Shown in pieces: positions 1-6,147 of a stretch of DNA of 44,944 nt. Source of the DNA: a virus. The stretch spans positions 1 through 44,944 of the IMG/VR virus record IMGVR_UViG_3300031576_000101. The stretch is one strand, 5' to 3'. Every line of letters starts with the position of its first letter. Position 1 is the first letter of the stretch. The position numbers and the translations under genes are program-made. The notes below the pieces were generated by a model, which saw only the letters and a list, made by a program, of their open reading frames with translations, was not told the origin of the DNA and made no database searches.

Positions 1-191
1 GATCAGGAACCCCCGCGGCATCACGACCGGGACCCCGGGATCTCCACCACCGCCGAGTAGCCAGGCCAGCAGCCGATCGGCCACCAGATGCAACCGCTCG
101 CCGATCTCGCGATTCCCCGTTGTGCCGTTTCGATCGGCTATCTCAAGCTGCTCGTCCACCTGAGCTCGGATGCACACCGCCATAGCCTGCT
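1..191. repeat. Left copy of terminal direct repeat
   Basis: The first 191 bases are repeated at 44755-44944. The copies are identical except for one extra G here at 64/65 (AGGCC here, AGCC at the right end). The left copy keeps the gene across the junction in frame and the right copy breaks it, so the left copy is probably the correct sequence. This is the signature of a circular or circularly permuted genome whose assembled ends overlap; a true short terminal repeat is less likely because a gene runs through it. Confidence 0.93.
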
Positions 192-651
192 CGTGGCCGT
201 CCTCGAGCCGATAGCGCACTCCACACCCGTTGCAACGTGCGATCCCGACCAGGCGCCCACCGCGCACGGCCTGGCCGACCAGCGACGCCGGCCCGCCGTA
301 GCCGTTGCGATGAACGAACGCCGGTTGATCGGCCGACCCCTCGGGACACGGAAGCGACATCAGGTAGCCGTTGCATGCCGACCACTGGACGAGCCCATGC
401 TCGAGGTCGGCCGGCTGGGAGAACCCCCAGAGTTTCAGGCGGCGATCCCATGCCTCCGTCATGCCCGGCCCGGCGCCGTCCTCGTCCGGCCACGGGAACC
501 GGAACCGGACCACCGCGAGGAGCTCCGGCGTCCAGGGCTCGTAGTCATAGACCCGGTCGCGCTGGTCGAACCGCAGCCCGTATAGATCCTCGCATGTCCC
601 GATCTTCACACGCTCGCCGGTGCCTGTTACGTTCGCGTATTCCCCCATCAT
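1..651 (-). CDS. Unknown phage protein, N-terminal 217 residues (gene continues at 44584-44754)
   Basis: No family recognised. The ATG at 651 overlaps the stop of the preceding gene as ATGA. The frame stays open to base 1, and because base 1 equals base 44755 it continues in frame at 44754 and stops at 44584, giving about 273 residues in total. A CNGCG pair of cysteines near residue 142 could be half of a zinc site, and the middle is rich in Trp and Pro. It is the last gene of the leftward operon that begins at 1286, and a strong hairpin terminator follows its end at 44535-44564. Confidence 0.75.
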   Translation of the reverse strand, partial: MMGEYANVTGTGERVKIGTCEDLYGLRFDQRDRVYDYEPWTPELLAVVRFRFPWPDEDGAGPGMTEAWDRRLKLWGFSQPADLEHGLVQWSACNGYLMSLPCPEGSADQPAFVHRNGYGGPASLVGQAVRGGRLVGIARCNGCGVRYRLEDGHEQAMAVCIRAQVDEQLEIADRNGTTGNREIGERLHLVADRLLAWLLGGGGDPGVPVVMPRGFLI

Positions 652-974
652 CCCCACACCTTCTTCCGGTCGAACCGCTCGACCTTCGTGGCCTCGTACA
701 GGCCGAATGAGCGATACATCTCGTCGACCTTCCCGAAGCCTCGGAGCCATTGGGCCCCGAAGTAGAAGGGCCGGCCGTCACTGAACGGCCCGTCGGGAGC
801 GCCCGCGAAGATGGACTCGTCCTCCGTCGCCACGACGTAGCGCCGCTTTGTGCCGCCCAGGTCGACCGTCACCACGACGGCCGGCCGCGCGTTCATCCGC
901 TCGATGATCCCTAGCAGCACGCGCCGCTCGTCGTCCGTTTCGCACGCCTCAAGCACTGCCGCTATCGTCATCAT
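648..974 (-). CDS. Small phage protein of unknown function (108 aa)
   Basis: Not recognised. I start it at the ATGATG at 974 because a good ribosome site (GGGAGGAT) lies 8 bases upstream; a longer frame to 1046 lacks one. The protein is a mixed alpha/beta soluble protein that begins MMTIAAVLEACETDD and contains GGTKRRYVVATEDES, resembling small phage proteins with a beta-hairpin core. Its stop overlaps the next start (ATGA) and its start overlaps the stop of the gene at 971-1108, so it should be translationally coupled on both sides. Confidence 0.72.
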   Translation of the reverse strand: MMTIAAVLEACETDDERRVLLGIIERMNARPAVVVTVDLGGTKRRYVVATEDESIFAGAPDGPFSDGRPFYFGAQWLRGFGKVDEMYRSFGLYEATKVERFDRKKVWG

Positions 975-1108
975 GGTCGGATCCTCCCTCCGTGATAGCG
1001 GCCACCACAGCGACACTCGCACCGCGGCCCGTGCGCGTTCCAACATGGCGCCGTGCAGGTGACGCGCGAACGGATGCGCGCCACGATCCGACGTAGCTGA
1101 CGCATCAT
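971..1108 (-). CDS. Small cysteine- and arginine-rich protein (45 aa)
   Basis: Starts at the ATGATG at 1108. The N-terminal 17 residues are strongly basic (RQLRRIVARIRSR) and the rest carries four Cys and two His (CTAPCWNAH, CECRCGGRYH), so it may bind zinc and nucleic acid. It ends in a 4-base overlap with the next gene. Its short size and low complexity leave some doubt, but both boundaries fit the operon pattern. Confidence 0.55.
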   Translation of the reverse strand: MMRQLRRIVARIRSRVTCTAPCWNAHGPRCECRCGGRYHGGRIRP

Positions 1109-1131
1109 GCCGTGCCCCCTTCTTCTTCCAT
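1105..1131 (-). other. 8-codon micro-ORF bridging two genes
   Basis: MEEEGGTA followed by TGA. Its ATG overlaps the upstream stop (TGATG) and its stop overlaps the next start (ATGA). The same bases form a purine-rich ribosome site for the gene at 971-1108, so the frame may be coincidental; it is listed because six other junctions in this genome are built the same way. Confidence 0.3.
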
Positions 1132-1286
1132 CAGGCGCGATGCCTCGACGACGAGAGCCGGCCGGGCCCGCACGCTCCCGCGCGCAGCGCCCGCCATCCT
1201 TGTCCATCAACGTGCATCCAGCCCTCGCCGAAGATCGACAGATACAGCCGGACCTCTGCGCCGCAAGCCGCGCAATAGTGCAGCAT
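1131..1286 (-). CDS. Small putative zinc-binding protein (51 aa)
   Basis: The ATG at 1286 follows a GGAGG-rich ribosome site. The protein opens MLHYCAACGAEVRLY, a CxxC knuckle typical of phage zinc-ribbon proteins, with a WMHVDGQGW segment after it; a second CxxC pair is missing, so it may be half a ribbon or dimerise. It is the first gene of a leftward operon that crosses the window junction and ends at 44584. Confidence 0.6.
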   Translation of the reverse strand: MLHYCAACGAEVRLYLSIFGEGWMHVDGQGWRALRAGACGPGRLSSSRHRA

Positions 1287-1333
1287 CCTCCGTTCCTCCC
1301 TTCGGGAGCGCATCCGAACGCCCCACGAGCGCA

Positions 1334-1352
1334 ATCCTACCCCACCTTGGGG
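1334..1352 (-). promoter_or_regulatory. Candidate leftward -10 box overlapped by a small palindrome
   Basis: Read leftward there is a TAGGAT -10-like hexamer at 1339-1334. Immediately upstream, at 1340-1352, lies an inverted repeat CCCCA-CCT-TGGGG that would sit in the -35/-10 spacer, as an operator would. I see no good -35 box. It lies between divergent genes starting at 1286 (minus) and 1446 (plus). Confidence 0.35.
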
Positions 1353-1408
1353 ACATCGCCCGTATCCCGGCCCTGTACGCCTCGCCCGGTCCCATCGTTC
1401 AGCGAGCC

Positions 1409-1445
1409 TTGACAGCCCGGCCCGCACGCCATAGGCTAGGCGTCC
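1409..1445 (+). promoter_or_regulatory. Sigma70-type promoter of the recombinase operon, predicted leaderless
   Basis: TTGACA at 1409-1414, a 17-base spacer, then TAGGCT at 1432-1437. Only 8 bases separate the -10 box from the ATG at 1446, so the transcription start should fall on or next to the start codon, giving an mRNA without a Shine-Dalgarno leader. There is no Shine-Dalgarno sequence before the ATG, which fits. Confidence 0.8.
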
Positions 1446-1763
1446 ATGAGACCGCGACCGATGGCCGCCAGCGAGCGCCGGCAGCTCGCTCGAGCAGTGA
1501 AGGCCCACGAGCGCGCCGGGCGCCGTGTCGACCAGATCCTTGAGGATTTCGCCGCCCAAGCAGTGCGCTACTCCGACCTCGGCGCGGTGCTTGGCGGGAT
1601 CGGGCGCGCGGGCGTGTCCGAGCGCCTGCGTACCATCAGGGCTCGAGCTCGGACGGTCGGCGCGCTCGAGCACGCCGACGAAGGGTCCCTATCCGGAGAG
1701 GCCTCGGTCTCTCGGGGCCCTACGTCCGGGCCCGTTCCGTCAGGCGAGCGTGGCTCCGGCTAG
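1446..1763 (+). CDS. Small basic protein with helix-turn-helix-like segment (105 aa)
   Basis: First gene of the rightward recombinase operon, starting 8 bases after a strong -10 box. Residues about 10-65 are helical and basic, with YSDLGAVLGGIGRAGVSERL resembling a recognition helix-turn-helix; the C-terminal 35 residues are Ser/Gly/Pro-rich and probably disordered. Its stop is 3 bases before the next ATG. Position suggests a recombination accessory factor or a regulator of the operon, but I recognise no family. Confidence 0.7.
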   Translation: MRPRPMAASERRQLARAVKAHERAGRRVDQILEDFAAQAVRYSDLGAVLGGIGRAGVSERLRTIRARARTVGALEHADEGSLSGEASVSRGPTSGPVPSGERGSG

Positions 1764-1766
1764 GAC

Positions 1767-2009
1767 ATGGACACCATGAAGCACGCCTCCATGCTGCAGC
1801 TACTCACCGACGCCCTCGACGCCGAAGGTGGAATCGAAGTCCCCACGAAGCGGATCGCAGCGCGCGCTGGCCTGTTGCGTGAGCACATCGACCACTCGAT
1901 GCTCGCGACTATCCGCCAGCATCTCTACGCGATGATGCTGTGGGGCATCCTCGAGCGACCCGTCCGCCACGGTCGAGAGCTCCTCTGGACGTTCAAGGAC
2001 CAGCGGTGA
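1767..2009 (+). CDS. Small winged-helix-like protein (80 aa)
   Basis: Begins MDTMKHASMLQLLTDAL. The pattern of three helices (VPTKRIAARAGL, then a helix to LYAMM) followed by ILERPVRHGRELLWTF, which reads like a beta wing, suggests a winged-helix DNA-binding fold. The stop codon overlaps the GTG start of the recombinase as GTGA, so the two proteins should be made in linked amounts. A recombination directionality factor is a reasonable guess from size, fold and position; this is inference. Confidence 0.68.
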   Translation: MDTMKHASMLQLLTDALDAEGGIEVPTKRIAARAGLLREHIDHSMLATIRQHLYAMMLWGILERPVRHGRELLWTFKDQR

Positions 2010-2563
2010 CGACCCGAAGGCTTCCACGCCCCTTCACCCGCGACGAGCTCCGCGCTCTCTACCGGACGGCGCGGCCCGATGTCGTGGCCACGATGCGATT
2101 CCTGCACGAGACAGGCCTCAGATCAGCCGAGGCCCTGTCGATCACGACCGCCGAGGCGCGCACCTGGGCCCGGCCGGGGCGGCTCCGGCAACGCTCCCAG
2201 GCCATCCGGATCGTCGGCAAGGGCGACAAGGAGCGGGTCGTGCTGCTCACGAACACCGCACTGCGGGCCGCCAGGACGCTCCTGCGGGGCGGCTACTCAA
2301 ACGGCCACCTGATCCCCTGGTCGGGCCGCGGGCTGCGCTACGTGGTCTCTCAGGCCGGTCAGCGGGCAGGCGTGGCCCACGCGCACCCACACCGCTTCCG
2401 GCACACGTTCTGCTCCGAGCATGCTGAGGCCGGAACCGACATCGCGATCGTCGCGGATCTCGCCGGCCACTCGAGCGTGAACACAACGCGGCTGTACTAC
2501 GAGTCCAGCATCAACCTTCGCCGTCAGGCTGAGCGTCGACGCCGACGCCTGCGTGGGCTTTGA
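2006..2563 (+). CDS. int: Tyrosine recombinase/integrase, catalytic domain only
   Basis: A site-specific recombinase of the lambda-Int/XerD family, which cuts and rejoins DNA through a tyrosine nucleophile. The catalytic set is complete: Arg39 in TGLRSAEAL, Lys72 in GKGDKERVV, His129-x-x-Arg132 in HRFRHTF, His155 in LAGHSS and Tyr164/165 in TRLYYES. I start at GTG 2006 (GTGA overlap with the upstream stop), giving 185 residues. Usual family members are 300-400 residues with an N-terminal SAM-like core-binding domain, which is absent here; the two upstream genes could supply DNA binding, or the enzyme may be a minimal XerC/D-like resolvase. Confidence 0.92.
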   Translation: MTTRRLPRPFTRDELRALYRTARPDVVATMRFLHETGLRSAEALSITTAEARTWARPGRLRQRSQAIRIVGKGDKERVVLLTNTALRAARTLLRGGYSNGHLIPWSGRGLRYVVSQAGQRAGVAHAHPHRFRHTFCSEHAEAGTDIAIVADLAGHSSVNTTRLYYESSINLRRQAERRRRRLRGL

Positions 2564-2579
2564 GAACGGGGGATGGAGC

Positions 2580-3128
2580 TCAACCGCACGTCGGTTCCTT
2601 CCTGGTCTGGTCTGGGTCCTCGCGTTGGGTGTCGATGAAGGCTTGACGGACGATGCGAGCAAGCGAACCACCGTACCGTTCAGCCATGTGGCCAGCGAGC
2701 TCGCCAGCTTCTACCAACCCCTGTACCAGCCTGCGGTGTGAGGCTTGGAGTTCGCCGAGTCGGTCACGCAGCGCCACCATGTAATCCAACCACTCGTCTA
2801 TCGCAGCAAGGCAGAACTCCCGGCCGCCAGGCTCCATCTCACCGACTGCTCGTGTCAGCCCTCCTGCTCGCATCCGGAGTTTGCGTTCAAGCGCGAGCTG
2901 CTTCTCCTCGTCGTCCAGAACGCGGGCGATTGCGAACCTCCGCTCCTCCGCCTCCTCCGCTCGTTCTTCTGCTTGGTGGAGGCGGGCGCGAAGAACATGC
3001 AGAGTGCGAATCGCCGCACTGGCCGAGCCTGGGTATCCCGTGCGCTCGTAACGCTCGAACCACTTCTCAACCAGGTCCCAGCCTTCACCCCTCTCTACAG
3101 CTTCATCTGTGCTGGTCGGATCGCTCAT
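2580..3128 (-). CDS. Coiled-coil protein, paralogue of the 3125-3508 product (182 aa)
   Basis: Starts MSDPTSTDEAV at ATG 3128 after a GGAGGAAGG site, overlapping the upstream stop as ATGA. Long charged heptads (LHQAEERAEEAEERR, residues about 50-90, and LGELQASHRRLVQGL later) predict coiled coils. The same two motifs occur in the next gene (LYQAEERAEAVEAELQ and LEAKHRRLVEAVEVL), so the two are tandem duplicates. The first codons and the ribosome site lie in a 60-base exact direct repeat. Last gene of the long early operon; it converges on the recombinase gene with a 16-base gap. Function unknown. Confidence 0.8.
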   Translation of the reverse strand: MSDPTSTDEAVERGEGWDLVEKWFERYERTGYPGSASAAIRTLHVLRARLHQAEERAEEAEERRFAIARVLDDEEKQLALERKLRMRAGGLTRAVGEMEPGGREFCLAAIDEWLDYMVALRDRLGELQASHRRLVQGLVEAGELAGHMAERYGGSLARIVRQAFIDTQREDPDQTRKEPTCG

Positions 3129-3155
3129 CCTTCCTCCTGTTGGCTGTCGGTGAGG
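3096..3155. repeat. 60-base exact direct repeat, copy 1
   Basis: Identical to 3728-3787. On the minus strand it encodes the end of one protein (LTDSQQEEG, stop), the ribosome site, and the start of the next (MSDPTSTDEAV). Confidence 0.95.
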
Positions 3156-3508
3156 GCTTGGCGGAGTTTCAACAAGTCGTTCGGCACCACGCTCCATATC
3201 CGTGCGTTCATGCAGAGCACTTCCACCGCCTCTACCAGCCTGCGGTGCTTGGCTTCAAGCCGGGTGAGTTGAGCTTCTAGCGAGGCGATGCGACTGGTGT
3301 AGGTCTGTAGATGTGGCACGGGAACCCGCAGTGTCCGTTGCAACTCAGCCTCAACCGCCTCCGCTCGTTCTTCTGCTTGGTAGAGGCGTTCGAGGAGGGA
3401 GTCGAGGGCATTACGACCACCCACTTGCAGGAATGGTGAGGCGAATGGTGTCAATGCCGACTTCAACACCGCCACCGCTTCAGCTACAGCTTCATCTGTG
3501 GTGGTCAT
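3125..3508 (-). CDS. Coiled-coil protein with MTTTDEA leader (127 aa)
   Basis: The ATG at 3508 overlaps the preceding stop (ATGA). The N-terminus MTTTDEAVAEAV shares its first seven residues and underlying bases with the gene at 3757-4002. Residues 40-100 form two coiled-coil stretches homologous to those of the neighbour at 2580-3128. The last nine residues LTDSQQEEG are encoded in the 60-base repeat and reappear at the end of the 3757-4002 product. No enzyme motif is visible. The gene looks assembled from a common head, a variable middle and a common tail. Confidence 0.8.
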   Translation of the reverse strand: MTTTDEAVAEAVAVLKSALTPFASPFLQVGGRNALDSLLERLYQAEERAEAVEAELQRTLRVPVPHLQTYTSRIASLEAQLTRLEAKHRRLVEAVEVLCMNARIWSVVPNDLLKLRQALTDSQQEEG

Positions 3509-3711
3509 CGCCGCATCATGGCCTCTGGTCCCGCAGCCCACTCGGCCTCAGTCATCGTTCGTCTGATGACCGCTTCTATGCACCGATGAAACTCGGCCTG
3601 TTCCGCCTGGTGCCGAGAGCAGCGTCGTTGCAACTGGCGGTAGCGCTGCTCCAAGTCGTCGTCTGAAAGCAGACACATCACGGCTGGTTCATGCAGCGGT
3701 GTTCTCCGCAT
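3505..3711 (-). CDS. Small helical protein (68 aa)
   Basis: Starts MRRTPLHEPAVM at ATG 3711. One long charged helix (DDDLEQRYRQLQRRCSRHQ and on) covers most of the protein, and the tail is MTEAEWAAGPEAMMRR. The stop overlaps the MTTTDEA start of the next gene. It may be a short relative of the neighbouring coiled-coil proteins, but the similarity is too weak to be sure. Confidence 0.65.
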   Translation of the reverse strand: MRRTPLHEPAVMCLLSDDDLEQRYRQLQRRCSRHQAEQAEFHRCIEAVIRRTMTEAEWAAGPEAMMRR

Positions 3712-3712
3712 C

Positions 3713-3760
3713 TCACCTCACCCCCATTACAGCTTCATCTGTGCTGGTCGGATCGCTCAT
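3713..3760 (-). pseudogene. 15-codon remnant of a duplicated gene start (micro-ORF)
   Basis: MSDPTSTDEAV is identical to the start of the 2580-3128 gene because it lies in the second copy of the 60-base repeat, but the frame ends after MGVR. It overlaps the upstream stop (ATGA) and ends one base before the ATG at 3711. It is either a scar from a deleted gene or a functional translational relay. Confidence 0.6.
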
Positions 3761-3787
3761 CCTTCCTCCTGTTGGCTGTCGGTGAGG
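3728..3787. repeat. 60-base exact direct repeat, copy 2
   Basis: Identical to 3096-3155, spanning the tail of the 3757-4002 gene, a ribosome site and the truncated second MSDPTSTDEAV start. Confidence 0.95.
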
Positions 3788-4002
3788 TGTCCCAGTCGCG
3801 ATGGACAAGCGCAATAACAGCCCGCCGTGTGCCCGCAATACGTGCAAACCGTCCGTCCCTCGAGACGCTCCACGGCTTCCTCGACGCCCGCAGCGAATCC
3901 TGCTACGAACTCGTCTGAGTAGTCGCTGAGGTCTACTCCTACCTCAGCGACGGTCCGCAGCACCCGTGCCCACGTTGCGCTAGCTTCATCTGTGGTGGTC
4001 AT
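3757..4002 (-). CDS. MTTTDEA-leader protein with cysteine knuckle (81 aa)
   Basis: Begins MTTTDEASATW and ends LTDSQQEEG, sharing both ends with neighbouring genes. The centre has an acidic helix (DYSDEFVAGFAAGVEEAVE) followed by CTYCGHTAGCYCAC, a cluster of five cysteines and one histidine suited to zinc binding. Start at ATG 4002 overlaps the stop of the 3999-4172 gene. Function unknown. Confidence 0.75.
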   Translation of the reverse strand: MTTTDEASATWARVLRTVAEVGVDLSDYSDEFVAGFAAGVEEAVERLEGRTVCTYCGHTAGCYCACPSRLGHLTDSQQEEG

Positions 4003-4172
4003 CGGGTCAGCTCATCAGCCGTCGATACCGAGAGGAGCATCCATGACACATGTGCTTCTGGCTCCTCCTCCGTCCCGATCTGATGGATAACTTGGAGCCA
4101 TTCATCAGTAGGAACGGCACCCTCGTAGACCTCTTCGCCGCATTCCGAACAGAACAGCGTGATGTCATTCAT
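3999..4172 (-). CDS. Small putative zinc-binding protein (57 aa)
   Basis: Starts MNDITLFCSECGEEVYEG at ATG 4172, overlapping the upstream stop (ATGA). A CxxCG knuckle with a following EVYEG turn is the first half of a zinc ribbon; the second half has no Cys pair. The stop overlaps the next start. Many small CxxCG proteins occur in this operon; their role is unknown. Confidence 0.68.
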   Translation of the reverse strand: MNDITLFCSECGEEVYEGAVPTDEWLQVIHQIGTEEEPEAHVSWMLLSVSTADELTR

Positions 4173-4576
4173 CCCGAGCACCCCCAAGCATCCCAGCCGA
4201 AGCGGTCGACCATCCTCATGGTGACGATAGCCTGGGCGCGGGCGTTGTAGATCCCGTGACCGACCTCCCACGTCCGCCAGATCCACCGACGAGCCCGCGA
4301 GGGCCACGCTGACCGTACATGCTGATACAGGCCACCGTAGGCTCCCCCATCGGCGTCGGGCCTCTGTCCTGACTCGCAGGCCGCGACGCGCAGCGCCGTA
4401 TCGACATCGACGTTCCAGCGCCGAGCCGCGCAGCGGATGAGGTCTCGGACCGGGGCCTTGTGGCCTTCGGAGTAGGCGAGGCGCCAGTGGATCGAGCAGG
4501 GACCTCGCTTGTGATGAGCTTCGGCGGGGGTCGGGAGCGCGACGGTCAGGACCGCCACGACGGCAAGGACCCTCAT
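4169..4576 (-). CDS. Secreted transglycosylase-like peptidoglycan hydrolase (135 aa)
   Basis: Residues 1-20 form a signal peptide (MRVLAVVAVLTVALP then AEA at the cleavage site). The mature part has the features of lysozyme-like lytic transglycosylases: VAACESG with Glu68 as likely catalytic acid, GGAYGGLYQH matching the conserved G-L-F/Y-Q motif, and a C-terminal YNARAQAIVTMRMV...GWDAW helix. It should cleave the glycan backbone outside the membrane. It is in the early operon beside a DNA methyltransferase, far from the lysis genes, so remodelling the wall during infection or blocking superinfection is as likely as lysis. ATG 4576 chosen for the ATGA overlap. Confidence 0.8.
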   Translation of the reverse strand: MRVLAVVAVLTVALPTPAEAHHKRGPCSIHWRLAYSEGHKAPVRDLIRCAARRWNVDVDTALRVAACESGQRPDADGGAYGGLYQHVRSAWPSRARRWIWRTWEVGHGIYNARAQAIVTMRMVDRFGWDAWGCSG

Positions 4577-5394
4577 CTGCGCCACGATGCGATCTCGCCG
4601 AGCATGAGTTGGCCGAGCGGTGGGCCCGGCGCTTCCAGGTCGCGCTCAGCGGCCAGGCACACGTCCAGGGCGAGCGCCGGCGGGATCTTCGCCCGCATGG
4701 CCGCGATCACGCGCCGATTCCAGGTCCCCGCGAGAGCCGCATCCTCATGGGCCCGTCGCCTGAGCGGATGCAATCCGTCGCGCTCAAGCCATTCGCGCAC
4801 GCGCGGATGCTTGTTCTCGATGGTCGTGTCTGACTGAATCGTTGTCCTCGACCCCCGGGGCGCCGGAACGTGACATGACTGCCCCGGGCGGCACCGCGGT
4901 CGGAACTCGAGCGACGGCGGGAAGGCGCCCCAGAGGTCGGTGGGCTTGCGCCACGGCGCCCCGTACTGGCAATACGTCACGGTCCGGCGGTAGAACGGCG
5001 CCATCGGGGGGAGCCGGCGGAGCTTTCCCACAGGGTTCTCCACGATCCAGAACCGCGGCTCGAGTGCCGCGATCAGGTCGACCGTCGCCTGGACAAGGCG
5101 CACGGCTTCGCGCGCCTTGTCGTTGCGTGGCTGATGGTCCCGTGTCCAGTTCTGGCCGATCCTGAGCACGCTGAACGCCTCGCACGGGGGCGAGGCGAGC
5201 ACGATGTCGAAGGGTCCAGCCAAGTCTGCCGCGTCCAGCTCGAACACGTCCGCGTGCAGGTCGACATCGAATCGCTCGTCGATGTCCACCGAGCAGACCT
5301 CGTGGCCGCGTTCGCGGAACGGCGCCGACCATCCCTCGAGGCCCGCGAACAGGTCGAGCACCTTGAGCGGCGCGGAAGCGGCGCTCGGCGTCAC
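4573..5394 (-). CDS. DNA (cytosine-5-)-methyltransferase
   Basis: Transfers a methyl group from S-adenosylmethionine to C5 of cytosine. Motif I DLFAGLEGW (residues 14-22) binds the cofactor, motif IV ASPPCEAFS holds catalytic Cys71, motif VI is ENP (119-121), and CQYGAPWRKPTDLWG (142-156) matches motif VIII. Residues 236-252 (KIPPALALDVCLAAERD) fit motifs IX-X. At 273 residues it is compact, with a short target-recognition region. The GTG at 5394 follows GGGAGGAGG and overlaps the upstream stop. No restriction enzyme gene is adjacent, so it is probably an orphan enzyme protecting phage DNA from host cleavage. Confidence 0.92.
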   Translation of the reverse strand: MTPSAASAPLKVLDLFAGLEGWSAPFRERGHEVCSVDIDERFDVDLHADVFELDAADLAGPFDIVLASPPCEAFSVLRIGQNWTRDHQPRNDKAREAVRLVQATVDLIAALEPRFWIVENPVGKLRRLPPMAPFYRRTVTYCQYGAPWRKPTDLWGAFPPSLEFRPRCRPGQSCHVPAPRGSRTTIQSDTTIENKHPRVREWLERDGLHPLRRRAHEDAALAGTWNRRVIAAMRAKIPPALALDVCLAAERDLEAPGPPLGQLMLGEIASWRR

Positions 5395-5690
5395 GAGGCC
5401 TCCTCCCAGCGGATCCGAACCGTCGCGCCCATCTTCCGCGCGAGAGCAGCCAGGGCCTCGACGCATGTCCATGGCGATGAGGCCGGGCCGCGGGCCTCGG
5501 CCGACCAGAGCGGGCCGCCCATGTGCTGCGCCTTCGCCCACCACGTGATTATCTCCCCAGGCTCGGGATCCCGCTCCTGGTCGAGGCCGTCAAGGAAGAA
5601 CCCGAACTCGGTCGTCTTGGCGCCGAGCTTATGGATGACGGCGAGGATCTCGGTCATCGCCTGCTCGGCGGTCGCATGCTTGGGGGACAT
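5391..5690 (-). CDS. Conserved-looking phage protein of unknown function (99 aa)
   Basis: Starts MSPKHATAEQAMTEIL at the ATG in a TGATG junction at 5690 (a GTG one codon earlier is possible). Predominantly helical with several Trp (EIITWWAKAQHMGG). The end RKMGATVRIRWEEAS overlaps the methyltransferase start. No family recognised. Confidence 0.72.
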   Translation of the reverse strand: MSPKHATAEQAMTEILAVIHKLGAKTTEFGFFLDGLDQERDPEPGEIITWWAKAQHMGGPLWSAEARGPASSPWTCVEALAALARKMGATVRIRWEEAS

Positions 5691-5926
5691 CACGTCGCCA
5701 TCCCGGTCTCTTTGGCCATCGCCACGATCGCTCGCACGATTGGCACCATCTTGTCGGGTGGCGTCCCGATGAAGTCCATGTCGACCTCCCGAGGGTCGGT
5801 CTCTGAGACCCACACCGTCGCCACCAGCAGGCCGTCGCAGCGACGGCCCGGCTTCGGCGGGAGCGCCTGCAGGACCGAGTCGTACAGACGGGTCAGGTGC
5901 TCGGTCCGGTCAGGCGGATCGTTCAT
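5690..5926 (-). CDS. Unknown protein (78 aa)
   Basis: MNDPPDRTEHLTRLYDSVLQAL at ATG 5926, ATGA overlap with the upstream gene. Mixed alpha/beta with LLVATVWVSETD as a central strand pair and an amphipathic C-terminal helix (KMVPIVRAIVAMAKETG). Not recognised. Confidence 0.7.
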   Translation of the reverse strand: MNDPPDRTEHLTRLYDSVLQALPPKPGRRCDGLLVATVWVSETDPREVDMDFIGTPPDKMVPIVRAIVAMAKETGMAT

Positions 5927-6147
5927 CGGTGCTCCGGGAGGATCGCCACCAGCCGCGAGCGGTCGAACTCGAGCAGCGACACATGCTCAAGCACGCCGTC
6001 GTCACGTCGGGGGCGCTCCTCGTCTCGCAAGCAGATCGCCTCAATCAGCAGGAGCACACGCTGCCCCTTGACGACCCGGAGGCCGGACGTGAGATCACGG
6101 ATCGGACGGGACTCGAGTACCTCACGCAACGTCGCCACCATCCACAC
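5923..6147 (-). CDS. Unknown protein (about 74 aa)
   Basis: Two starts are possible: GTG 6147 or ATG 6141 two codons inside; neither has a clear ribosome site, and translation probably depends on coupling with the 6122-6313 gene, which it overlaps by about 26 bases. The sequence is strand-rich and basic (LRVVKGQRVLLLIEAI, VSLLEFDRSRLVAILPEHR). No family recognised. Confidence 0.62.
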   Translation of the reverse strand: MWMVATLREVLESRPIRDLTSGLRVVKGQRVLLLIEAICLRDEERPRRDDGVLEHVSLLEFDRSRLVAILPEHR

